This document shows, in pieces, positions 19,547 through 25,411 of a stretch of 57,012 nucleotides of DNA; position 1 is the first letter of the stretch; each line of letters starts with the position of its first letter. The translations under genes were made by a program, and so were the position numbers. The notes under the pieces were generated by a model. It had not been told where the DNA came from, did not search any database, and saw only the letters and a program-made list of their open reading frames with translations. Source of the DNA: Hwanghaeella sp. (GTDB lineage Bacteria; Pseudomonadota; Alphaproteobacteria; UBA8366; Aestuariispiraceae); the NCBI GenBank assembly GCA_028282025.1, contig JANQIT010000043.1, positions 1 through 57,012 of the forward strand, read 5' to 3'.

Positions 19547-19628
19547 CGGCCATCGGCGGCAGCCGGAATGGGGAATGCGGGCGGTGGGCGACGTGCAAGC
19601 CCGGTCCCGCTGCCGCGCCCGGCTTCCC

Positions 19629-20546
19629 CTATAGCGCGATATCCGCCTCGCCCGCATAGACTTTTACAACGACCGCGTCATCCTCCCGGCCGCGGCCGTC
19701 ATCGGCGGCTTTCTGGAACTGCGCCAGCGCTGTGCGCGCCAGATGCGGCGTCAGTCCGGTCTCGGCGCAAATCTCTTCAACGATCCCCAGATCCTTCAGC
19801 CAGATATTCACCGCCGACCGCGGCGCATAGTCGTCTTCAACGATATGGGGCAGGCGGTTTTCCAGCGCCCAACTGTTGCCGGCGCACTGGCTGATGACTT
19901 CCAGAACGGTTTCCGGCTCGACCCCTTGGGTCTTGGCGAAGGCCACCGCCTCGCCCATGGCGGCGATATGCACGCCGACCAGCAACTGATTGACCGCCTT
20001 CATGGCCGATCCCGCGCCCGCTTGCGCGCCAAGCGTGAAGACCGTGGCGGCTGTGGCGTCCAGAACGTCTTTCGCCGCCGAGAAAGCAGCGTCGGAGCCC
20101 GAGGCCATTATTGAGAGGTCTCCGCTGGCAGCCTTGAGCGACCCGCCGGAGATCGGCGCGTCCAGATAGAGCAGGCCGAGTTCGGCGCAGCGGGCTTCCA
20201 GATTCTGGGCGAGGGACGGCGTGATCGTCGCGCAGGACATGACCACGGTTCCCGCCGTCAATCGCGGTGCTATGCCATCCTCCCCGAACAGGACCGCCTC
20301 CGTCTGCGGCCCGTTCAGAACGACCGTGACGACCGCATCCAGAGAGGCCGCTACGTCGGCGGGCGCGCCTTCCGCCCCGCCGTCATCGCGGAAAGCCGCC
20401 ACGCGCGCCTCGTCGATATCGACGCCGTGAACCCTGTGCCCCGCACGCAACAACGACTGGGCCATACCCAGGCCCATCGATCCAAGTCCGTAGACGGCAA
20501 TGTTTTTCAAGGAGACCCCCACTTCCGATATCGAGATTACAGCCAT
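19629..20546 (-). CDS. NAD(P)-dependent 3-hydroxyisobutyrate dehydrogenase-like oxidoreductase
   Basis: About 305 residues of the beta-hydroxyacid dehydrogenase family: Rossmann motif NIAVYGLGSMGLGMA near the N-terminus, the substrate-binding LDAPISGGSLKAASG, and the catalytic-Lys segment GSAMKAVNQLLVG (Lys in AMKAVNQ). It oxidises a beta-hydroxyacid with NAD(P)+ or reduces the semialdehyde. The frame is open to ATG 20546, but a TTG at 20510 preceded by GGGGGT begins right at the Rossmann motif and may be the true start (about 293 residues). It is a single gene facing the plus-strand IGHNGGP gene. Confidence 0.88.
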   Translation of the reverse strand: MAVISISEVGVSLKNIAVYGLGSMGLGMAQSLLRAGHRVHGVDIDEARVAAFRDDGGAEGAPADVAASLDAVVTVVLNGPQTEAVLFGEDGIAPRLTAGTVVMSCATITPSLAQNLEARCAELGLLYLDAPISGGSLKAASGDLSIMASGSDAAFSAAKDVLDATAATVFTLGAQAGAGSAMKAVNQLLVGVHIAAMGEAVAFAKTQGVEPETVLEVISQCAGNSWALENRLPHIVEDDYAPRSAVNIWLKDLGIVEEICAETGLTPHLARTALAQFQKAADDGRGREDDAVVVKVYAGEADIAL

Positions 20547-20661
20547 GACATCGGTGTTTCAGTCCAACTGTCAAGCCCGGGCGGTAAGTGAATGCCGAGC
20601 GATAATGGAGCAAAAATCCTCAAGAATAGTGTTGCGCGTTACCTTACGCCGCTGGGGCCGT

Positions 20662-20679
20662 TGCCTACACTAGTAGGCA
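20662..20679. promoter_or_regulatory. Perfect inverted repeat upstream of the toxin gene
   Basis: Seven-base arms TGCCTAC and GTAGGCA flank a 4-base loop. There is no T-run, so a terminator is unlikely; an operator or mRNA leader hairpin is more likely. It lies about 100-140 bases before the toxin start and marks the left edge of the accessory island. Confidence 0.35.
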
Positions 20680-20780
20680 GCGAAGACGCCGCGATGCAGA
20701 TGCGCCGAAGTCGAAACCGAAGCTGTGGGCGAAGGCGTCGGCGGCGAGAATCCAAACCCGGAAATGGTGAGGAGATTTTC

Positions 20781-20828
20781 ATGGATCCAGTACCTGTGAG
20801 ATGGCCGGTGGGCAATCCGTCATGTTGA
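20781..20828 (+). CDS. Possible 15-residue leader peptide coupled to the toxin start
   Basis: ATG 20781 has the strongest ribosome site in this stretch (GAGGAG at 20769-20774, six-base spacing). Its frame gives MDPVPVRWPVGNPSC and stops at 20826-20828, overlapping the ATG at 20822 of the toxin frame, the geometry of a stop-start coupling. It could set a low translation rate for the toxin by re-initiation. No homologue is known and coding is not proven. Confidence 0.3.
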   Translation: MDPVPVRWPVGNPSC

Positions 20829-21898
20829 AACCGAGACGCCTGTCGCTAATCGATTTTCAGCGCCCGCCTATCGACGCGGCGGCAATGGACAGGATCGCGC
20901 TGATACGCGACCGTTTCGCGCGCGACGACCGTTTCCGCGAGCAGGAACGCCAACGCCGTACTCAAGAGGCGGAGGAAGCGCAGCGCCGCCAGCTAGAAGG
21001 GGATCGGGAGTTGCTGCGCCTGACGCGTGGCGACACGGACCCTGTGCTGCTGACGCTCGCACGCGAGGGGTTTTTCCCGGACCCGGACGAAATCGACGCC
21101 GAGTTTGATCCCCTTTTTGACCGCTTCCTTAACAGGACGCATGACCCGAGAAGGGAAACCGGAGATTCGCTCCTTGGTGGTGGGCAAGATGACACGCTGT
21201 TGGGTGGTGCGGGTTCCGATTCTCTCCAAACCGGCGGTCGGCAAAACGAGAAGGGGGAAAGTGGTTCTGCCGACACGCAAGCAAACGAAGCCGCGCCGCA
21301 AGCCGGTTCTGATGAGAGTGATTTTGACAGTGAACTAGATGCTCTACAGCTTGGTATCTCTGTGGTCGGACAGGCACCGGCGGTTGGAATTCTCGCTGAC
21401 CTGTTGAATGCGGGTATATCTGCGTTTCGTGGGAATTTCAGGGATGCCGCCTTGGATCTCGGGGCGGCGATACCTGTGTTCGGCAATGCCATAGGCGCGG
21501 CGCGGGCGGCGAAAACAGCGGGCAAGTTTCTAGACCCGAATAAAGTTCGTTTTTCTCAGCCAACAGTCAGCAAGAACTTTAGCGAACGTGGAACTATTGA
21601 CGATTTGGTAGAGGGGTTACGCTCAGGCGCCGTAAAGCCTGGAGACGTTCCGCCGATCCGGGTTGTCGATATCGAAGGCCAAGACGTTACCCTCGACAAT
21701 CGCCGGCTTGTCGCATTTAATTTGGCCGGTAAAGAGGTGCCGTTTAAGCGTGTCTCAAACACTGATCCAGATGTGGCTCGAGAAATCAATCGGAAGCTAA
21801 AGCCTATAGCGGATGGACGGGTTATTTGGGTTCTTGAGAAGGCTTCGTTACGGAATGCCGCCCTTAAAGCCCTCAAAGAAAAGGGAATGATCGAATGA
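20801..21898 (+). CDS. Putative polymorphic toxin (RTX-like repeats, DNRRL C-terminal domain)
   Basis: 365 residues if started at ATG 20801 (or 358 from ATG 20822). Layout: an Arg/Glu-rich helical region (30-75), two RTX-like nonapeptides (GGGQDDTLL, GGAGSDSLQ, 126-143), an acidic linker, a Gly/Ala hydrophobic pre-toxin-like segment (183-243, ILADLLNAGISAFRG; AAIPVFGNAIGAARAAK) and a C-terminal domain (244-365) with KVRFSQPTVS, PPIRVV and TLDNRRLVAFNLAG. The last part resembles the ParB/sulfiredoxin-like fold seen at the end of polymorphic toxins, where the DNRRL region takes the place of the ParB DGxHR motif. The gene overlaps an immunity-like gene by four bases. The target (nuclease or other) and export route are inferred, not shown. 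GC content is lower than in the flanks. Confidence 0.6.
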   Translation: MAGGQSVMLKPRRLSLIDFQRPPIDAAAMDRIALIRDRFARDDRFREQERQRRTQEAEEAQRRQLEGDRELLRLTRGDTDPVLLTLAREGFFPDPDEIDAEFDPLFDRFLNRTHDPRRETGDSLLGGGQDDTLLGGAGSDSLQTGGRQNEKGESGSADTQANEAAPQAGSDESDFDSELDALQLGISVVGQAPAVGILADLLNAGISAFRGNFRDAALDLGAAIPVFGNAIGAARAAKTAGKFLDPNKVRFSQPTVSKNFSERGTIDDLVEGLRSGAVKPGDVPPIRVVDIEGQDVTLDNRRLVAFNLAGKEVPFKRVSNTDPDVAREINRKLKPIADGRVIWVLEKASLRNAALKALKEKGMIE

Positions 21899-22540
21899 CC
21901 GAGTGGACCAGGTTTCTTGATGAGCCTGATTTGGAACGCCATCCTGTTTGGCGTTTCGACGATGCAAGAGACGGACAGGTTCCTGTAACGGAGATCGATC
22001 CTGTCGAATATGTCGATGATCCGTTGATGATCAAGGCGCGGTTCCGCACACAGGATGGTGTCGAACTTACCGGCTACATTGTCGGTTATGAAAGTTACTA
22101 CGCCTTTTTTGCCTTCGTGAATGGGAAAACATACGGCTTCAACAAATCCTGGCAGTCACGCATTCGTGAGACCCGCGACGAACTTGCAAAAGTGCTTGGC
22201 AAGCCCGACTTGCAGCTCTTCCCACTCGAATACTCGACCGGCCTGAAGCACGAGGACGGTAGTCCCATAGAGGGTGTTCTGAATTTTCGTACCGATACTT
22301 GAAGAAAGGGGAAATGCGTAAAGGGCAGTTAGGTGGAAACCCTATCCGCTTCGGAAAACCGGGTACGGGACCCGCGGCTCTGACTGCCTGTAGCGGAGTT
22401 CGTTACTGGCCTCCGCAATTAATGCGGAGAGTACTCTCCCAGCGCGGCTTTCCGGGCCTCGAAAGGTTGCAGATTAGTCAACGTAAAGATTGTATCTGCG
22501 CACCTCACGAGCCTTGATGACCAAAGAGTGGCCGGCCTTT
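21846..22540 (+). repeat. Tandem repeat, unit 1 (toxin tail + immunity gene + downstream region)
   Basis: This segment matches 22552-23258 at an offset of 706-710 bases. It includes the last codons of the toxin gene, the first immunity-like gene, and about 230 bases of shared downstream sequence (for example GGGACCCGCGGCTCTGACTG in both). Confidence 0.8.
21895..22302 (+). CDS. Putative immunity protein, copy 1
   Basis: 135 residues, predicted soluble and acidic, starting at the ATGA overlap with the toxin stop, so translation is coupled. It begins MTEWTRFLDEPDLERHPVW and ends GSPIEGVLNFRTDT. I do not recognise a named immunity family. The gene order (toxin then small overlapping gene) and the local duplication of the small gene support an immunity role. 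It differs from copy 2 (22601-23008) at 18 of 135 positions by eye, with changes concentrated in 50-92 (F50L, Y61C, W85L, R88G, R90L). Confidence 0.6.
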   Translation: MTEWTRFLDEPDLERHPVWRFDDARDGQVPVTEIDPVEYVDDPLMIKARFRTQDGVELTGYIVGYESYYAFFAFVNGKTYGFNKSWQSRIRETRDELAKVLGKPDLQLFPLEYSTGLKHEDGSPIEGVLNFRTDT

Positions 22541-22556
22541 TCAATAGAACGCAACA

Positions 22557-22604
22557 TGGAAAGACGCCGAGAAAGCCGTCGAAGAGAAGAGAATGATTGA
22601 ATGA
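22557..22604 (+). pseudogene. Remnant of a second toxin C-terminus
   Basis: Read in the frame that ends at TGA 22602-22604, the 15 codons before copy 2 give WKDAEKAVEEKRMIE, against RNAALKALKEKGMIE at the end of the intact toxin, with the same ATGA overlap to the next gene. An in-frame TAG (22545-22547) lies four codons further upstream and the rest of the toxin is missing. This is direct evidence that the second immunity gene once followed a toxin end. Confidence 0.6.
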
Positions 22605-23008
22605 CCGAGTGGACCAGGTCTCTTGATGAGCGTGATTTGGAACGCCACCCTGTTTGGCGCTTCGACGATGCAAGAGAAGGGCAGGTTCCTGTAACGGAAA
22701 TCGATCCTGTCGAATATGTCGATGACCCGTTGATGATTAAAGCCCGGCTTAGAACATCGGATGGTGTTGAGCTTTCCGGGTGCATCGTCGGCTATGAAAG
22801 TTACTACGCCTTTCTTGTCTTCTTGAATGGTAAGTCTTACGGCTTCAATAAGTCCTTGCAGTCAGGCATCCTCGAGAACCGTGATGAACTTGCAAAAGCG
22901 CTTGGCAAGCCCGACTTGCAGCTCTTCCCACTCGAATACTCGACCGGCCTGGAGCACGGGGACGGTAGTCCCATAGAGGGTGTTCTGAATTTTCGTACCG
23001 ATACGTGA
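22601..23008 (+). CDS. Putative immunity protein, copy 2 (orphan)
   Basis: 135 residues, about 87% identical to copy 1 by eye, with the same start and end (MTEWTRSLDERDLERHP ... GVLNFRTDT). The open frame is intact, so it is probably expressed and under selection. Orphan immunity genes commonly protect against toxins of related strains; here the cognate toxin may be a variant now lost, leaving only the tail remnant at 22557-22604. Which specificity it has cannot be told from sequence. Confidence 0.58.
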   Translation: MTEWTRSLDERDLERHPVWRFDDAREGQVPVTEIDPVEYVDDPLMIKARLRTSDGVELSGCIVGYESYYAFLVFLNGKSYGFNKSLQSGILENRDELAKALGKPDLQLFPLEYSTGLEHGDGSPIEGVLNFRTDT

Positions 23009-23282
23009 AGTTAGGGGGGTGAAAGGCGTCAAGGGCGGTTCGGCGGAAGGTTTACCCGCGTCCGAAAACAGGGTGCGGGACCCGCGGCTCTGACTGGCTG
23101 TAGCGGAATTCGTTACTTGCCTCCGCAATCAATGCGGAAAGTACTCTCCCAGTGCGGCTTTCAGGGCCTCGCAGGGTTGCAGATTGGCCAACGTAAAGAC
23201 TGTATCTGCGCGCCTCACGGACCTTGGTGAAAACAGAGCAGTCCGTTTTTTCCAGCGCCAACAGCCGAGCGGCGGCCTTGGT

Positions 23283-24398
23283 TCAACCCACCGCTTCCTT
23301 CACCCACCGTTGAAACGCCGCGATGGAATGTTCGCTGTTCAGGCCCAGATTCTCGTCGATCAGCAGCGGGCCGGGGCGGTAGCCTTTGCTCTTCAATCCC
23401 CGTTGCACGGAATTAACCAGGCGCACATCCTCCGCGACCGTTGTCTCCAGGTCCTGCTGGGCCAGCGCCTCGATTTCGTCCGTATAGGCGTTTTCCGGCG
23501 CGAACCAGCCGCGGCCGACGGTCACCGTATCTACGCCGGTCGGTTGCCAGTGATAAGTATTGAGAACCGCGCCGGGATAGACTTGGAAAGACAGCGTCGG
23601 CCAGAGATACCATGAGGAATAGTCCGCCTTGTGCCGGCCGGAATCGTTGGCGACGGTATAGGTCATGGCGTCCGATTGCGCGCCCTTGGTCGTGTGCCGC
23701 AGGCAATAGCCCTGGGGCAGGACGTTGTAGTGTTTCGGATCGATGACGCCGTTGGCGAATGTCGGATGGTTCAGCGAACAGTGGTAGCATTCGCTGTAAT
23801 TCTCCACCGAGACCTTCCAGTTGCAGTCTTCTTCCACCTGCGTTTCGGTAATCAGGCGCAGGTCTTCGATATGTGGAACGTAGTCGGCCAGTTCTTCCCG
23901 CGCGCCCGGATACCAGTCGTCCATCGGTGCGGCGTCGTCATCCAGATTCACGAAGATAAAGCCGTGGAACAGTTCGACCCGAATTTCGGGCAGACAGATG
24001 CTCCCTTTGTCGAAGGCCACGGCGTTCTTTTCGTTCGGGGCGCGCTTGAACCGGCCGTCCAAGCCATAGGTCCAGGCATGGTAGGGGCAGACGATGTTGC
24101 GAACCCGGCCCGCGCCCTCAAGCAGATGATGGGCGCGATGCTGACAGACATTGTAGAAGCAGCGGACCCGGTCCTCCCGGTCCAGAACGCAGAACAGGCG
24201 CTCCTCCAGGATCTCGAAGGTGAAATAGTCGCCCGGCATCTGAAGCTGGCTGATATGACCGGCATACTGCCATGTCTTACGGAAGATCGCGTCGCCTTCC
24301 AGCTCATACAGTACCGGATCCGTGTAATAGTGCGCTTCGAGCGCGATGGCGCCCTGGCGCAGATTCAGGCTGTCGATGTCGACGGACGGAGCACTCAT
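23283..24398 (-). CDS. Rieske non-heme iron oxygenase, alpha subunit (betaine monooxygenase-like)
   Basis: 371 residues. The Rieske [2Fe-2S] ligands are C85, H87, C104 and H107 (CQHRAHH then CPYHAWTY). The mononuclear iron site is in NYSECYHCSLNH (H206, H211), with a likely Asp in VAEDVRLVNS. The length and the YHCSLNHP segment point to the glycine betaine/stachydrine/carnitine monooxygenase group, which oxidatively N-demethylates quaternary amines using a separate ferredoxin reductase. No reductase gene is seen nearby. Its start overlaps the stop of the RpiR regulator gene (ATGA), so regulator and oxygenase form one transcript. Confidence 0.88.
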   Translation of the reverse strand: MSAPSVDIDSLNLRQGAIALEAHYYTDPVLYELEGDAIFRKTWQYAGHISQLQMPGDYFTFEILEERLFCVLDREDRVRCFYNVCQHRAHHLLEGAGRVRNIVCPYHAWTYGLDGRFKRAPNEKNAVAFDKGSICLPEIRVELFHGFIFVNLDDDAAPMDDWYPGAREELADYVPHIEDLRLITETQVEEDCNWKVSVENYSECYHCSLNHPTFANGVIDPKHYNVLPQGYCLRHTTKGAQSDAMTYTVANDSGRHKADYSSWYLWPTLSFQVYPGAVLNTYHWQPTGVDTVTVGRGWFAPENAYTDEIEALAQQDLETTVAEDVRLVNSVQRGLKSKGYRPGPLLIDENLGLNSEHSIAAFQRWVKEAVG

Positions 24399-25309
24399 TT
24401 CCCACCCTCATCATAATAAGCGCCGAGATTTTTCCGGCGTTCGTGAAACCGTTCGATGCTGGCCACCACGCTGTCGTCGGCGTCGGCGATGACGAAAGCC
24501 ATCAGGCTTTCCAGCAAAGCGGCGACCGACAGGGTGGAGGTAAAGAACTGCGGCGTTTCCGTCGGCACCACGAACAGGTGATCCGATAACGGCGTCAGTG
24601 GCGAGGAATGGCTGTCGGTAACGGATATCACCGTCATGCCCAATTCCCGGCCGGAGCGGACGGTCTCCACTACTTCCGTCCGATAGGGATCGACGCTCAT
24701 CGCCAGCAACACATCGCCCGCCATGGCTTTCGCGATGCCGTCGATTGGCGCGCCGCCGACGCTGGGGACCGCTTCGATCTTGTCGAAGGCCATGCTGGCC
24801 AGATAGGCGAAGTTGTGGGCCAGCGGGTTGAACACGCCGACCCCCAGGATGAAGGCCATGCGCGCCTCGACAATCAGATCGGCGGCCTGCTTCATCTGCT
24901 GGGCCGAGGTCGAGGCGAAGACCTGCTCCACATTGCCGATCATGGTGTCGGCCATAGAGGCGTAGAGCCGGTCCAGCCGCCCCCCTTTCGCCAGGGACTG
25001 CAGCCACCGGGCTCGGTCGGGGAAGCTCTCGTTTCCCGTGCGCACGGCCTCCCGGAAGGGCTCGCGAAATGTCTCGAACCCATCGAACCCGACGGCGCGC
25101 GCCATGCGGACCAGCGTATTGGGTTTCACGCCGGCGGCGTCCGCTATCTCCCGGATTGAACTGACGCCCACGGTGGTGGGGTTGTCCAGAATATGCGTCG
25201 CCGCCTTGCGGACCTGCGGGCTCAGGTCCGGTGTTGCATCCTGCAGACGGGACAAAACCGTCTCCGAAGAGATGATGTCGACGTTTTTTGGTACGTTTGT
25301 ATCATTCAT
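24395..25309 (-). CDS. MurR/RpiR family transcriptional regulator
   Basis: 304 residues: an N-terminal helix-turn-helix (about 25-80, PTTVGVSSIREIADAAGVKP then TLVRMARAVGFDG) and a SIS ligand-binding domain (about 125-260, MAFILGVGVFNPLAHNF; LLAMSVDPYRTEVVE; VISVTDS). The SIS domain normally binds a phosphosugar or related metabolite. The gene is first in the minus-strand transcript with the Rieske oxygenase, and divergent from the DMGDH-like gene; a perfect 12-bp palindrome lies at 25321-25332. It probably controls the whole betaine cluster. Confidence 0.88.
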   Translation of the reverse strand: MNDTNVPKNVDIISSETVLSRLQDATPDLSPQVRKAATHILDNPTTVGVSSIREIADAAGVKPNTLVRMARAVGFDGFETFREPFREAVRTGNESFPDRARWLQSLAKGGRLDRLYASMADTMIGNVEQVFASTSAQQMKQAADLIVEARMAFILGVGVFNPLAHNFAYLASMAFDKIEAVPSVGGAPIDGIAKAMAGDVLLAMSVDPYRTEVVETVRSGRELGMTVISVTDSHSSPLTPLSDHLFVVPTETPQFFTSTLSVAALLESLMAFVIADADDSVVASIERFHERRKNLGAYYDEGGK

Positions 25310-25332
25310 GGTTGACGAGTGTACAATTGTAC
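25290..25332. promoter_or_regulatory. Candidate RpiR operator (palindrome plus partial second site)
   Basis: GTACAATTGTAC at 25321-25332 is a perfect 12-base palindrome between the divergent regulator and DMGDH-like genes. A related half-degenerate site (GGTACGTTTGTATC, 25290-25303) overlaps the first codons of the regulator. Two sites 31 bases apart (about three helical turns) would suit a dimer-of-dimers and autorepression. Confidence 0.5.
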
Positions 25333-25411
25333 CATCATCATTGCATCTGAAAAATGCGGGCGGGACGCGATTTTATCCTCCGCATCGGCGCTTTCGGGAA
25401 AAGGAACGGTC

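Larger units (their letters stand above)
22552..23258 (+). repeat. Tandem repeat, unit 2
   Basis: The diverged second copy of the 0.7 kb unit. It holds a short toxin-tail remnant, the second immunity-like gene and the same downstream sequence as unit 1. The downstream parts (22303-22540 and 23009-23258) contain no ORF conserved between the two copies in any frame that I can see. Confidence 0.8.

Noticed and set aside
20592..20828. 78-codon frame before the toxin
   Set aside because: Arg-rich, no ribosome site at its start, and its end coincides with the 15-codon leader; only the latter has a good initiation site.
22299..22673. Short open frames (both strands) in the inter-repeat region
   Set aside because: None is preserved in the second repeat unit, so conservation argues against coding.
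20547..23282. Genomic island with integrase, IS element or tRNA attachment site
   Set aside because: No integrase, transposase, terminal inverted repeats or tRNA fragment is present; only the toxin/immunity repeat is out of character.
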